Positions 1 to 9,884 of a stretch of DNA of 64,000 nucleotides are shown here, piece by piece. The position numbers and the translations under genes are program-made. The DNA is from Mycobacterium sp. PS03-16 (GTDB taxonomy: Bacteria; Actinomycetota; Actinomycetes; Mycobacteriales; Mycobacteriaceae), in NCBI RefSeq assembly GCF_004570325.1, contig NZ_SPQO01000015.1, forward strand, positions 57,728-121,727. The letters are read 5' to 3'. A model generated the notes under the pieces. That model had not been told where the DNA came from. It ran no database searches and saw only the letters and a program-made list of their open reading frames with translations. The first letter of the stretch is position 1. Each line of letters starts with the position of its first letter.

Positions 1-690
1 CAGGCCCTCGACGGGCTCGGCGACCGGTTCGGCGAGTCGATCATCAACGGCAACGCGATCCTGGCCGACCTCAACCCGCAGATGCCGCAGATCCGCCGCG
101 ACACCACGGCGCTGGCCGACCTCGGCGACGTCTACGCCAACGCCTCCCCGGACCTGTTCGACGGCCTGGAGAACGCCGTCACCACCGCGCGCACGCTCAA
201 CGAACAGCGCGGCAACCTCGACCAGGCGCTGATGGCGGCGGTCGGGTTCGGCAACACCGGTGGCGAGGTCTTCGAACGCGGCGGGCCGTACCTGGTGCGC
301 GGGGCCGAGGACCTGATCCCGACGTCGGCGCTGCTCGACGAGTACAGCCCGGCCCTGTTCTGCACCATCCGCAACTACCACGACGTCGAGCCGAAGATCG
401 CCTCGTCGCTCGGCGGCAACGGCTACTCGCTGCGCACCCACTCCGAGGTGCTCGGCGCGGGCAACCCGTACGTCTACCCGGACAACCTCCCGCGCGTGAA
501 CGCCACGGGCGGTCCCGAGGGCCGGCCGGGCTGCTGGCAGCCGACCACCCGTGAGCTGTGGCCCGCGCCGTACCTGGTGATGGACACCGGTGCGTCGATC
601 GCGCCCTACAACCATCTCGAACTCGGCCAGCCGATCGCCATCGAGTACGTCTGGGGTCGCCAGATCGGGGAGAACACGATCAACCCATGA
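1..690 (+). CDS. mce1A: Mce1A, C-terminal part (5' end outside window)
   Basis: The reading frame is open from the first base and encodes the last 229 residues of an MceA-type protein. The MCE/MlaD domain lies upstream of the window; what is visible is the helical tail and the conserved C-terminal cap with a paired-cysteine region (ALFCTIRN; GRPGCWQP) and the end YVWGRQIGENTINP, which closely resembles the M. tuberculosis Mce1A C-terminus as I recall it. MceA-F form a cell-envelope complex that imports lipids, fatty and mycolic acids in the case of Mce1. The stop overlaps the next start (ATGA at 687-690), so it is translationally coupled to mce1B. Assignment to mce1 rather than another mce cluster rests on Mce1B similarity and downstream synteny. 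Confidence 0.93.
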   Translation, partial: QALDGLGDRFGESIINGNAILADLNPQMPQIRRDTTALADLGDVYANASPDLFDGLENAVTTARTLNEQRGNLDQALMAAVGFGNTGGEVFERGGPYLVRGAEDLIPTSALLDEYSPALFCTIRNYHDVEPKIASSLGGNGYSLRTHSEVLGAGNPYVYPDNLPRVNATGGPEGRPGCWQPTTRELWPAPYLVMDTGASIAPYNHLELGQPIAIEYVWGRQIGENTINP

Positions 691-1718
691 AAATCACCGG
701 TACCGCCCTCAAACTCGGCGCCTTCTCGCTGGTGCTGCTGCTGTTCACCGCGATCATCATCGTGGTGTTCGGCCAGATGCGGTTCGACCGCACCACCGGC
801 TACTCGGCGATCTTCACCAGTGCCAGCGGCCTGCGGCCCGGGCAGTTCGTCCGTGCCTCCGGCGTCGAGGTCGGCAAGGTCTCCGATGTCACGCTGGTCG
901 ACGACGGCAAGCGGGTGAAGGTCGACTTCAGCGTCGACCGGTCGCTGCCGCTGTTCGACGAGACCACCGCCTCGGTGCGCTACCTGAACCTGATCGGCGA
1001 CCGTTACCTGGAGCTCAAGCGGGGCGACAGCGACAAGCGCATGCCGGCCGGTGGCATCATCCCGGTGCAGCGCACCCAGCCCGCTCTGGACCTCGACGCG
1101 CTGATCGGCGGCTTCCGCCCGCTGTTCCGCGCACTGGACCCTGAGAAGGTCAACAACATCGCCCAGTCGATCATCACGATCTTCCAGGGCCAGGGCGGCA
1201 CCATCAACGACATCCTCGACCAGACCGCGTCGCTGACGTCGGCGCTGGCCGACCGCGACCAGGCGATCGGCGAGGTGATCCGCAACCTCAACACCGTGCT
1301 CGACACCACGGTCCGCCACCAGCAGGAGTTCGACGAGACGCTGGTGAACTTCGAGAGGCTGATCACCGGCTTGCGCAACCGGGCCGATCCGATCGCCACC
1401 TCGGTGGCCGACATCAGCGACGCCGCGGGAACCGTGGCCGACCTGCTGGCCGACAACCGGCCGCTGCTGCAGGACACCATCGGCTACCTCGACGCCACGC
1501 AGCAGCCGTTGGTCGACCAGAAGGAGCAGCTCAATGACATCCTCGTCCGGCTGCCCACCGCGTTGAAGATCATCGGCCGCGCCGGCGGCGTCTACGGCGA
1601 CTTCTTCAACTTCTACGCCTGCGACGTCACGCTGAAGCTCAACGGCCTGCAGCCGGGCGGCCCGGTCCGCACGGTCAAGGTGTGGGGGCAGCCCTCGGGT
1701 AGGTGCACGCCGCAATGA
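687..1718 (+). CDS. mce1B: Mce1B, MCE-family lipid transport protein
   Basis: This 343-residue protein has one N-terminal membrane segment (about residues 8-30) and an MCE/MlaD domain (about 38-115, containing SGLRPGQFVRASGVEVGKV), followed by a long helical tail and two late cysteines (FYACD and GRCTPQ). Length and sequence match M. tuberculosis Mce1B (about 346 aa) almost end to end. The ATG at 687 sits in an ATGA overlap with mce1A; a longer ORF starting upstream would run inside mce1A and is rejected. It is a subunit of the Mce1 lipid import complex that spans the periplasm. Confidence 0.95.
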   Translation: MKITGTALKLGAFSLVLLLFTAIIIVVFGQMRFDRTTGYSAIFTSASGLRPGQFVRASGVEVGKVSDVTLVDDGKRVKVDFSVDRSLPLFDETTASVRYLNLIGDRYLELKRGDSDKRMPAGGIIPVQRTQPALDLDALIGGFRPLFRALDPEKVNNIAQSIITIFQGQGGTINDILDQTASLTSALADRDQAIGEVIRNLNTVLDTTVRHQQEFDETLVNFERLITGLRNRADPIATSVADISDAAGTVADLLADNRPLLQDTIGYLDATQQPLVDQKEQLNDILVRLPTALKIIGRAGGVYGDFFNFYACDVTLKLNGLQPGGPVRTVKVWGQPSGRCTPQ

Positions 1719-3298
1719 GGACACTCGAAGGGTCGAACCGCGTCCGCGGCGGGTTGATGGGCATCATCATCCTGGTGCTCGTCGTCGGGGTGGGGCAGAG
1801 CTTCGCCAGCGTGCCGATGCTGTTCGCGCAGCCCAAGTACTACGCGGAGTTCACCGACACCGGTGGCATCAACCCGGGCGACAAGGTGCGCATCGCCGGC
1901 GTCGACGTCGGTCAGGTCACCACCACCGAGATCGAGGGCGACAAGGTGTTGGTCGGGTACACGCTCGGCGGCACCCAGATCGGCAGCGACAGCCGGGCGG
2001 CGATCCGCACCGACACCATCCTCGGCCGCAAGAACGTCGAGATCGAGCCCCGCGGCTCGACGCCGCTGGATGTCAACGGCGTGCTGCCGCTCGGCCAGAC
2101 CACCACGCCGTACCAGATCTACGACGCGTTCTTCGACGTGACGGAGGCGGCGTCCGGGTGGGACACCCAGACGGTGCGCCAGTCGCTGAACGTGCTGTCC
2201 GACACCATCGATCAGACCTATCCACATCTGTCGGCCGCCCTGGACGGGGTGGCGCGCTTCTCCGACACCATCGGCAAGCGCGACGAGGAGCTCAAGACCC
2301 TGCTGGCCAACGCCAACAAGATCGCCGGCGTCCTCGGCGAGCGCAGCGGTCAGGTCAACCAGCTGCTGGTCAACGCGCAGACCCTGCTCGGCGCGATCAA
2401 CGAGCGCAGCTACGCCGTCGGTCAGCTGCTCGAGCGGGTGTCGGCGTTCTCCGAACAGGTCAAGGGCTTCATCGACGACAACCCGAACCTCAACAAGGTG
2501 CTCGAGCAGCTCCGCACGATCAGCGACATCCTGGTGGAACGCAAGTTCGACCTGGTCGACGTGCTGACCACGCTCAGCAAGTTCACCGCGTCGCTCGCCG
2601 AGGGCATCGCCTCGGGCCCGTACTTCAAGGTCATGCTGGTCAACCTGGCGCCGTACTGGATCCTGCAGCCCTACGTCGACGCCGCGTTCCAGAAGCGCGG
2701 TATCGATCCGGAGCAGTTCTGGCGCAACGCGGGTCTGCCGGCCTACCAGTTCCCCGACCCGAACGGGGTGCGCCAGCCCAACGGTGCGCCGCCGCCGTCG
2801 CCGACCGTGCTGCAGGGCACGCCGGAGAATCCGGACGTCGCGGTGCCCAAGGGCAGCCCCTGCTCGTACACGCCGCCGGCCGACGGCCTGCCCCGCCCGG
2901 GCAATCCGCTGCCGTGTGCGGACCTGACGGTCGGCCCGTTCGGGGACAACCCGTACGGACCGAACTACGGCCCGCCGAATGTGGTGACCTCGGAGCCCAA
3001 CCCGAACGGGCTGCCGCCGACGCCGGGTATCGCCAGCGCCGGGGTCCCCGGTCAACAGGCGCCGTCGGTGCCGGGTACGCCCGTGCCGCTGCCGCCCGCC
3101 CCGCCGGGCGCCCGGCACGAGCCGCCCGGGCCGTTCCCCGGTCCGACCGCGGTCGGTGGCCAGGTCACCAACGCGCCGCCCCCGCCGCCGCTGGCCGGCC
3201 CGCCGCCGCCTCCCGGCCCGGGCCAGCAGCTGCCGCCGGTGGACACGGCGCCGCTGCCGGGCAACCCACCGTTCCTCCCGCCCGGATCCCAAGAATGA
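1715..3298 (+). CDS. mce1C: Mce1C, MCE-family lipid transport protein
   Basis: The protein has 527 residues, starting at the ATG of an ATGA overlap with mce1B. There is an N-terminal membrane anchor (about 13-35), an MCE domain (about 40-120, with GGINPGDKVRIAGVDVGQV), a helical coiled region to about residue 330, and a long Pro/Gly-rich tail from about 345 to the end. Proline-rich tails of this kind are typical of MceC and MceD in mycobacteria. It is the third subunit of the operon. Family length is about 515 aa, so it is full length. Confidence 0.94.
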   Translation: MRTLEGSNRVRGGLMGIIILVLVVGVGQSFASVPMLFAQPKYYAEFTDTGGINPGDKVRIAGVDVGQVTTTEIEGDKVLVGYTLGGTQIGSDSRAAIRTDTILGRKNVEIEPRGSTPLDVNGVLPLGQTTTPYQIYDAFFDVTEAASGWDTQTVRQSLNVLSDTIDQTYPHLSAALDGVARFSDTIGKRDEELKTLLANANKIAGVLGERSGQVNQLLVNAQTLLGAINERSYAVGQLLERVSAFSEQVKGFIDDNPNLNKVLEQLRTISDILVERKFDLVDVLTTLSKFTASLAEGIASGPYFKVMLVNLAPYWILQPYVDAAFQKRGIDPEQFWRNAGLPAYQFPDPNGVRQPNGAPPPSPTVLQGTPENPDVAVPKGSPCSYTPPADGLPRPGNPLPCADLTVGPFGDNPYGPNYGPPNVVTSEPNPNGLPPTPGIASAGVPGQQAPSVPGTPVPLPPAPPGARHEPPGPFPGPTAVGGQVTNAPPPPPLAGPPPPPGPGQQLPPVDTAPLPGNPPFLPPGSQE

Positions 3299-3312
3299 CG
3301 GGGGCCTGACCG

Positions 3313-4980
3313 ATGTCGACCATCTTCAACGTGCGAAACCTGAAGCTGCCGGCGATGTCGCGCGCTTCGGTGATCATCGGCACGCTGGTCGTGGTGCTGG
3401 CGCTGGTGGCCGCACTCGTGGGCTGGCAGCTGTACAAGCGGCTGACCACCAACACCGTCGTCGCCTACTTCACCGACACGCTGGCGCTGTATCCCGGCGA
3501 CAAGGTGCAGATCATGGGCGTGCGCGTCGGCACGATCGACTCGATCGAGCCGGCCGGCGACAAGATGAAGGTGACCTTCAGCTACGAGAACAAGTACAAG
3601 GTCCCGGCCGATGCCACCGCGTCGATCCTCAACCCGAGCCTGGTCGCGTCGCGCACCATCCAGCTGGCCCCGCCCTACACCGGCGGTCCGGTCATGGAGG
3701 ACGACGCCGTCATCCCGCTCGAGCGCACCCAGGTACCGGTGGAGTACGACGAGCTGCGCGACTCGATCAACCGCATCCTGACCGACCTGGGGCCCACCGA
3801 GGAGCAGCCCAAGGGGCCATTCGGCGACGTCATCGAATCGTTCGCCGACGGCCTGGCCGGTAAGGGTCAGCAGATCAACACCACGCTCAACAGCCTCTCG
3901 GAGGCGTTGACCACGCTCAACGAGGGCCGCGGTGACTTCTTCAGCGTGGTGAAGAGCCTGGCGCTGTTCGTCAACGCGCTCTACCGCAGCGATCAGCAGT
4001 TCGTCGCGCTCAACCAGGATCTGGCGCAGTTCACCAACTCGTTCACCAACACCGACCGCGAGCTGGCCACCGCGCTGCAGGATCTCGACCAGCTGCTCAC
4101 CACCACGCGCGGCTTCCTCGACGAGAACAGCGAAGTCCTCACCACGGACATCAACAACCTGGCCGAGGTCACCAACGCGATCCTGCAGCCCGAACCGCTC
4201 GACGGTCTCGAGACGGGTCTGCACGTGTTCCCGAACCTGGGCGCCAACATCGTCAACATCAGCTCCCCGGTCGCGGGCGGCATCGTCGGTCTGCCGGTCA
4301 TCAACAACATGGCCAACCCGATGCAGTTCATCTGCAGTGCGATCCAGGCCGGCAGCCGGCTGGGCTATCAGGAGTCGGCCGAGCTGTGCGCGCAGTACCT
4401 GGCGCCGATCCTGGACGCGCTGAAGTTCAACTTCCCGCCGTTCGGCCTCAACCAGATCAGCACGGCCATGACACTGCCCAAGATGATCGCCTACTCAGAG
4501 GACCGGCTGCGGCCGCCGCCCGGGTACAAGGACACGACCGTGCCGGGCATCTTCTCCCGCGACACGTTGTTCTCCCACGGCAACCACGAGCCGGGCTGGG
4601 TCGTCGCGCCCGGTATGCAGGGCGTCGACGTGCAGCCGTTCACCGCGAACATGCTGACCCCGGACTCGCTGGCCGCGCTGCTGGGCGGGCCGGATCCCGC
4701 ACCGCGGGCGGCTCCGCCGGCCTTCGGTGTGCAGCCCAACGGGAAGCTGCCGGGCCCGCCGAACGCCTACGACAACCAGAACCCGTTGCCGCCGCCGTGG
4801 TATCCGCAGCCGGCGCCGCCGCCGGCGCCCGCGCCGGGCGTGGTACTCGGCGATCCGGGCGGCTCCCCGCTGTCGGGTCCGGCTCCGCCGCCACCCGGCG
4901 CGGCTCCGGCCCCGCCGGCGCCGGCCGGTCCCGCGCCGGCTCCGCCGGGACTGCTGCCCGCCGAGGCGGGAGCACCGTGA
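3313..4980 (+). CDS. mce1D: Mce1D, MCE-family lipid transport protein
   Basis: This 555-residue protein starts at ATG 3313, 14 bases after mce1C stops, the only real gap between mce1A and mce1F apart from a few bases before mce1F. A membrane anchor (about 17-38) precedes an MCE domain (about 48-130, with ALYPGDKVQIMGVRVGTI). The helical tail ends in a Pro/Ala-rich segment from about residue 440. It is slightly longer than M. tuberculosis Mce1D (about 530 aa) because of the proline-rich tail. Role: subunit of the Mce1 complex. Confidence 0.94.
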   Translation: MSTIFNVRNLKLPAMSRASVIIGTLVVVLALVAALVGWQLYKRLTTNTVVAYFTDTLALYPGDKVQIMGVRVGTIDSIEPAGDKMKVTFSYENKYKVPADATASILNPSLVASRTIQLAPPYTGGPVMEDDAVIPLERTQVPVEYDELRDSINRILTDLGPTEEQPKGPFGDVIESFADGLAGKGQQINTTLNSLSEALTTLNEGRGDFFSVVKSLALFVNALYRSDQQFVALNQDLAQFTNSFTNTDRELATALQDLDQLLTTTRGFLDENSEVLTTDINNLAEVTNAILQPEPLDGLETGLHVFPNLGANIVNISSPVAGGIVGLPVINNMANPMQFICSAIQAGSRLGYQESAELCAQYLAPILDALKFNFPPFGLNQISTAMTLPKMIAYSEDRLRPPPGYKDTTVPGIFSRDTLFSHGNHEPGWVVAPGMQGVDVQPFTANMLTPDSLAALLGGPDPAPRAAPPAFGVQPNGKLPGPPNAYDNQNPLPPPWYPQPAPPPAPAPGVVLGDPGGSPLSGPAPPPPGAAPAPPAPAGPAPAPPGLLPAEAGAP

Positions 4981-6173
4981 TGACCCGTACGCGAAGAGAA
5001 CAGAAGGTGGGCATGGGCCGCGGCGTCGCGCTGGGCTTCTCGAAGATCGCCCGGCGGACGGTCGCGCTGGCCGTCGCCGCCGTGGTGCTGACCTCGTGTG
5101 GCAACTGGAAGGGCATTGCGAACGTCCCGCTGCCCGGCGGTCCCGGTACGGGGGCCGACAGCATGCGGATCTACGTGCAGATGCCGGACACGCTGGCGCT
5201 CAACGTGAACAGCCGGGTCCGGGTGGCCGACGTGTTCGTCGGCACCGTGCGGGCGATCGAGCTCAAGAACTGGGTCGCCACGCTCACCCTCGACGTGTCG
5301 AACAGCGTCAAGCTGCCGTCGAACGCGCTCGCCAAGATCGGCCAGACCAGCCTGCTGGGTTCCCAACACGTCGAGCTGGAGGCCCCGCCGGACCCGTCCG
5401 ACGACCCGCTGCGCAACGGGGACACCATCCCGCTGCAGAACGCCTCGGCGTTCCCGACCACCGAGCGCGTGCTCGCCAGCATCGCGACGATTCTGCGCGG
5501 TGGCGGCATCCCGAACCTCGAGGTGATCCAGACCGAGGTCAACAACCTGCTGACCGGCCGGGCCGATCAGATCCGCGAGTTCCTCAACCAGCTCGACGTG
5601 TTCACCGACGAGCTCAACCAGCAGCGCGGTGAGATCACCCGGGCGATCGACTCGACCAACCGGCTGCTGGGCATCGTGGCGAGCCGCAACGACACCCTCG
5701 ACCGGGTGCTCACCGAGTTCCCGCCGCTGATCGAGCATTTCGCCGAGACCCGCGATCTGTTCGCCGACGCCGTGCAGGCGGTGGGCCGCATCAGTGCCGC
5801 GGCCGACACCTACCTGGGTCAGGCCAGCGATCCGCTGAACACGAACCTGCAGAACCTGCAGCGTCCGCTCAAGCAGCTGGCCCGCTCGTCGCCGTACCTG
5901 ATCGGGGCGCTGAAGCTGATGCTGACCGCGCCGTTCAGCATCGAGAACGTGCCGAAGGTGGTGCGCGGCGACTACATCAACGTGTCGCTGATGGTCGACC
6001 TGACGCTGTCCGCGGTCGACAACGGCATTCTGACCGGCACCGGTGTGTCGGGCATGCTGCGGGCGCTCGAACAGGCCTGGGGCCGCGATCCGAACACGAT
6101 GATCCCGGACGTGCGCTTCACCCCGAACGCGCACAGCTCGCCGAACGGACCGCTGGTCGAAAGGGGTGAGTGA
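4980..6173 (+). CDS. mce1E: Mce1E (LprK-like), MCE-family lipoprotein
   Basis: The protein has 397 residues, starting at the ATG overlapping the mce1D stop (TGATG at 4978-4982). It has a twin-basic N-terminus and a lipobox ending VVLTSC, with the lipidated Cys near residue 40. An MCE domain follows (about 60-140, with NSRVRVADVFVGTV), then a helical region. The E subunit is the lipoprotein of each mce operon (LprK for mce1, about 390 aa). A much longer ORF in this frame begins inside mce1D, but its extra part is a shadow with no family match. Confidence 0.94.
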   Translation: MTRTRREQKVGMGRGVALGFSKIARRTVALAVAAVVLTSCGNWKGIANVPLPGGPGTGADSMRIYVQMPDTLALNVNSRVRVADVFVGTVRAIELKNWVATLTLDVSNSVKLPSNALAKIGQTSLLGSQHVELEAPPDPSDDPLRNGDTIPLQNASAFPTTERVLASIATILRGGGIPNLEVIQTEVNNLLTGRADQIREFLNQLDVFTDELNQQRGEITRAIDSTNRLLGIVASRNDTLDRVLTEFPPLIEHFAETRDLFADAVQAVGRISAAADTYLGQASDPLNTNLQNLQRPLKQLARSSPYLIGALKLMLTAPFSIENVPKVVRGDYINVSLMVDLTLSAVDNGILTGTGVSGMLRALEQAWGRDPNTMIPDVRFTPNAHSSPNGPLVERGE

Positions 6174-6176
6174 GCG

Positions 6177-7736
6177 GTGCTGACTCGCTTCATCAAGATC
6201 CAGCTGGTCATCTTCACGGTGCTGACGGTGATCGCGCTGGTCGCGTTGGGCTGGTACTACCTGCGGGTGCCCAGCCTGATGGGCATCGGGCAGTACACGC
6301 TGCACGCCGAACTGCCCCGCTCCGGCGGGCTGTACTCGACCGCGAACGTCACCTACCGCGGCACCACGATCGGTAAGGTCACCGCGGTCGAACCGACCGA
6401 ACGCGGCGCCAAGGCGACGATGTCGATCAGCAACCAGTACCGGATCCCGGTGGATGCCAGCGCCAATGTGCACTCGGTGTCGGCGATCGGTGAGCAGTAC
6501 CTCGACCTGGTGTCGACCGGTGCCCCGGGCCAGTACTTCTCGGACGGGCAGACCATCACCAAGAGCACCGTGCCCAGCGAGGTCGGTCCGGCGCTCGACG
6601 CGGCCAACGAGGGCCTCGAGGTGCTGCCGAAGGAGAAGATCGACTCGCTGCTGACCGAGACGTCACTGGCCGTCGGCGGGCTCGGCCCGTCGCTGCAGCG
6701 GCTGGTCGATTCGACGACGAACATCGCGCAGGACTTCCGGGACAACCTGGAGCCGGTCAACGACATCATCGCGAACTCGGCGCCGATCCTGGAGAGCCAG
6801 GTGACCTCCGGCGACAACATCGAGCAGTGGGCGCGCAACCTGAACATCCTGGCGGCGCAGTCCGCCGAGCAGGACGCCGCGCTGCGCAGCGGGCTGCAGC
6901 AGGCCGCGCCGACCGCCCAGCAGTTGGAGTCGGTGTTCGGCGGGGTCCGCGATTCGCTGCCGCAGACGCTGGCCAACCTGTCGGTGGTGATCGACATGCT
7001 CAAGCGCTACAACAAGGGCCTCGAGCAGGCGCTGGTGGTGCTGCCGCAGGGCGCGGCGGTGGCCCAGGCGGGCACGATCTTCGAGGGTGAGGGTCTGCTG
7101 CACTTCGGTCTGTCGATCAACCAGCCACCGCCGTGTCTGACCGGCTTCCTGCCGGCCTCGGAGTGGCGGTCGCCTGCCGACACCAGCATGGCGGAACTGC
7201 CGTCGGGCACGTACTGCAAGATCCCGAAGGAGTTCCAGGCCAACGTCGTGCGTGGCGCCCGTAACTACCCGTGCGCCGACGTGCCGGGCAAGCGCGCGGC
7301 GACGCCGCGGGAGTGCCGCAGCGACGAGCCGTACGTGCCGCTGGGCACCAACCCGTGGTACGGCGACCCGAACCAGATCCGGGACTGCCCGGCCGCCGGT
7401 GCCCGCTGCAACCAGCCGGTGCATCCGGGCCGCAACGGCGTCATCCCGGCGCCGTCGGTGAACAATGGGATGAACCCGCTGCCCGCCGACCAGCTGCCCC
7501 CGCCACCGGCGCCGATCAGCGATCCGCTGAGCCCGCCCGGACAGGGCCGCGTCGAGTGCAGTGGACAACAACCCAACCCGTGCATCTACACTCCGGCACC
7601 AGGACCACCCGGCACCGCGGTGTACAGCCCAGCCAACGGCGAGGTGGTCGGACCTGACGGCGTGAAGTACAACGTCAGCAACTCGAGCGACCCAGGAGAG
7701 AACGGATGGAAGGAGATGCTGGCACCAGCCGGCTGA
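6177..7736 (+). CDS. mce1F: Mce1F, MCE-family lipid transport protein
   Basis: This 519-residue protein starts at GTG 6177, three bases after mce1E. The N-terminal anchor (about 8-30) is followed by an MCE domain (about 37-118, with SGGLYSTANVTYRGTTIGKV), a helical middle and a long Pro/Cys-containing C-terminus. Length matches M. tuberculosis Mce1F (about 515 aa). It is the last MCE subunit; its 3' end overlaps the first mas gene by 31 bases. Confidence 0.94.
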   Translation: MLTRFIKIQLVIFTVLTVIALVALGWYYLRVPSLMGIGQYTLHAELPRSGGLYSTANVTYRGTTIGKVTAVEPTERGAKATMSISNQYRIPVDASANVHSVSAIGEQYLDLVSTGAPGQYFSDGQTITKSTVPSEVGPALDAANEGLEVLPKEKIDSLLTETSLAVGGLGPSLQRLVDSTTNIAQDFRDNLEPVNDIIANSAPILESQVTSGDNIEQWARNLNILAAQSAEQDAALRSGLQQAAPTAQQLESVFGGVRDSLPQTLANLSVVIDMLKRYNKGLEQALVVLPQGAAVAQAGTIFEGEGLLHFGLSINQPPPCLTGFLPASEWRSPADTSMAELPSGTYCKIPKEFQANVVRGARNYPCADVPGKRAATPRECRSDEPYVPLGTNPWYGDPNQIRDCPAAGARCNQPVHPGRNGVIPAPSVNNGMNPLPADQLPPPPAPISDPLSPPGQGRVECSGQQPNPCIYTPAPGPPGTAVYSPANGEVVGPDGVKYNVSNSSDPGENGWKEMLAPAG

Positions 7737-8368
7737 ACCCCCAACCCGATGCTGACGAAACGCCGGACCAATCGGTAGCAGTATCCCCAGACGACACAAC
7801 CGAATCCGCAACCGAGAATCCCTCCGAGACCGAACTCATCGCCCCACGTGCCGATGACGGGCGACGCCCGACGCGGCTGGGCCGCGGCTGGCTCACCGCG
7901 GTGTGCGCGCTACTGGTGCTGCTCACCGCCGGTGCGGCGGTCGGCGGTTACTTCGCAATGCGCTCCCATCAGGAGAGCGTCGCGCTGGCGGCCAATGAGG
8001 CGGTGGCGGTGGAGGCCGCGCGTGAGTGCGTCGCGGCCACCCACGCTCCGGATGCGGCGGCGATGAGCGCCAGCCAGGCCAAGATCCTGGAGTGCTCGAC
8101 CGGTGACTTCGGCGTGCAGGCCGGCCTGTACGGCGGGCTGCTCGTCGATGCCTATCGGGCGGCGAACGTGCAGGTCCAGGTCGCCGACATGCGGGCCGCC
8201 GTCGAGAAGCACAACCCCGACGGGTCGATCGACGTGCTCGTGGCCGTCCGGGTCAAGGTGACCAACTCCGAGGCCGCCGACCAGGAGCAGGGCTACCGGC
8301 TGCGGGTGCAGATGGCGCCGGAGGACGGGACCTACAAGGTCGCCGAGCTCGACCAGGTGACGTCGTGA
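7706..8368 (+). CDS. Mce-associated membrane protein (Mam1A-like)
   Basis: The protein has 220 residues: an acidic, disordered cytoplasmic N-terminus (about 1-58), a single membrane segment (about 61-84) and an extracytoplasmic domain of the Mas type. The start has a good ribosome site (aggagag at 7694-7700) and lies inside the end of mce1F. Position and size match the first mce1-associated gene in M. tuberculosis (Rv0175, from memory). Mas proteins are thought to stabilise or assist the MCE transporter; the exact role is not shown by sequence. Confidence 0.88.
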   Translation: MEGDAGTSRLNPQPDADETPDQSVAVSPDDTTESATENPSETELIAPRADDGRRPTRLGRGWLTAVCALLVLLTAGAAVGGYFAMRSHQESVALAANEAVAVEAARECVAATHAPDAAAMSASQAKILECSTGDFGVQAGLYGGLLVDAYRAANVQVQVADMRAAVEKHNPDGSIDVLVAVRVKVTNSEAADQEQGYRLRVQMAPEDGTYKVAELDQVTS

Positions 8369-9336
8369 CCGCGGTCCTCGACGCCACCCCCGACGCGGCC
8401 GCCGTCGACGCCGCACCCGTTGACCCGCCTGCGCGCTGGCACGTGCGGGCCGGCGCGCTCGCGGTCGACGTCTTCGTCGGCGCAGGTGTGGTCGCGACGC
8501 TGGCGCCGTGGCTGCTGGCCGGGCCGCAGCTGGGCTGGCTGTGGTGGCTGTTCGTGGTGGCGACGGCCGTGGTGCTGGTGGCGATGGCCGCGAACCGGTG
8601 GCTGCTCCCGACGATGACGGGCTGGTCGCTGGGGCGCGCGCTGTGCGGGATCCGGGTGGTCCGACGCGACGGGTCCGCCGCCGGTCTCGGGCGCCTGCTG
8701 CTGCGCGACCTCGCCCACCTGCTCGACACGGCAGCGCTGTTCGTCGGCTGGCTGTGGCCGCTCTGGGACCGTCGGCGCCGCACGTTCGCCGATCTGCTGG
8801 CGCGCACCGAGGTCCGCGCCGTGCCCCGCCCGGAGCGCGAGATGCGGCGCTACACCGCCAAGTGGATGGTGGCGGCGGTGGTCGTCGCGGCGGTCGCGGC
8901 GGGATTGGCCTATCTGGTGGTGTACCGCCAGGAACAGGCCCTGGACCGCGCGCAGGCACAGATCGCCGAACAGGGTCCGCGGATCGTCGAGCAGATGCTG
9001 AGCTATGGCGCGGACACGGTCGACGAGGACTTCCAGCGGGCACAGTCGTTGACCACCGAGGCCTACCGGCCGGAGCTGGTGGCTCAGCAGAATGCGGTCC
9101 GCGAGAGCGGCGCGACCACCAACGAGTACTGGGCCGTCAGCAGCGCGGTGCTGTCCGCGACGCAGGACAAGGCGGCGATGCTGCTCGCGATGCAGGGCCA
9201 GCGCGGCGCCAACGTCGATGACCTGAAGTTCATCACCGCGACGGTGCGGGTGGAGTTCGACAAGGTCGGCGACGAGTGGCGGGTGAATCAGCTCCGAGTG
9301 CTCAAGGCGCCGGCGATGCAGGGGGTGCCGCAGTGA
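8365..9336 (+). CDS. RDD-domain Mce-associated membrane protein (Mam1B-like)
   Basis: This 323-residue protein starts at GTG in a GTGA overlap with the previous gene. The first half is an RDD-family membrane domain with several hydrophobic segments (about 28-75 and 110-130) and basic turns typical of the family. A further membrane segment (about 167-190) leads to a Mas-type extracytoplasmic domain. The fusion of RDD and Mas modules matches the second mce1-associated gene of M. tuberculosis (Rv0176, about 322 aa). It is probably an accessory of the Mce1 importer. Confidence 0.88.
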   Translation: MTAVLDATPDAAAVDAAPVDPPARWHVRAGALAVDVFVGAGVVATLAPWLLAGPQLGWLWWLFVVATAVVLVAMAANRWLLPTMTGWSLGRALCGIRVVRRDGSAAGLGRLLLRDLAHLLDTAALFVGWLWPLWDRRRRTFADLLARTEVRAVPRPEREMRRYTAKWMVAAVVVAAVAAGLAYLVVYRQEQALDRAQAQIAEQGPRIVEQMLSYGADTVDEDFQRAQSLTTEAYRPELVAQQNAVRESGATTNEYWAVSSAVLSATQDKAAMLLAMQGQRGANVDDLKFITATVRVEFDKVGDEWRVNQLRVLKAPAMQGVPQ

Positions 9337-9884
9337 GCCCGCGCCGCCGCGTCGACGCCGACGAGCGCGACTACTTCGCGGTCGAACCGAAGCCGCCGCG
9401 GCGGTGGGGTCTGCCGCTGGTGGCCGCGCTGGCAGGGGTGTTGCTCGCCGCGGTGGTGACGGCCAGCACGCTGATGCTGGTGTCCTACGAGACCGACCGG
9501 CGCGCCGAGGTCCGTACCGCCGCCGCGCTGGACTACGTGCGGGGCTTCATGACGGCCTACACCTCGCTGGATCCGTTCAATGCCAACGCCTATGCCGACC
9601 GGATCCTCGCCGAGGGCACCGGCGAGTTCGCGAAGATGTTCAAAGAGAAGATGAACGAGATCGTGATCCAGGTGGCGCGAGCGGAGCCCTCCACGGGTGA
9701 GGTGGTGGAGGCCGGCGTGCAGCGCTGGAACGACAACGGCAGCGCCGACGTCCTGGTGGCGACCACCACCACGTCGAAGACCCCGGACGGCAAGACGACC
9801 ATCGAGAGCGGCAACCGCTGGGTGGCGACGGCGACTCAGGAAGGACAGCAGTGGAAGATCAGCCAGCTGATTCAGGTGATCTGA
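9333..9884 (+). CDS. Mce-associated membrane protein (Mam1C-like)
   Basis: The protein has 183 residues, starting at GTG 9333 in a GTGA overlap. It has one membrane segment (about 26-48) and a compact extracytoplasmic domain of the same fold as the neighbouring Mas proteins. Size equals M. tuberculosis Rv0177 (about 184 aa). The longer upstream start in this frame lies within the preceding gene and is rejected because the GTGA overlap repeats the operon's pattern. Confidence 0.86.
   Translation: MSPRRRVDADERDYFAVEPKPPRRWGLPLVAALAGVLLAAVVTASTLMLVSYETDRRAEVRTAAALDYVRGFMTAYTSLDPFNANAYADRILAEGTGEFAKMFKEKMNEIVIQVARAEPSTGEVVEAGVQRWNDNGSADVLVATTTTSKTPDGKTTIESGNRWVATATQEGQQWKISQLIQVI

Noticed and set aside
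606..6473. Several 370-570 codon minus-strand frames across the mce operon
   Set aside because: Each mirrors an mce gene in the antisense frame and has no family resemblance; composition is typical of GC-rich shadows.
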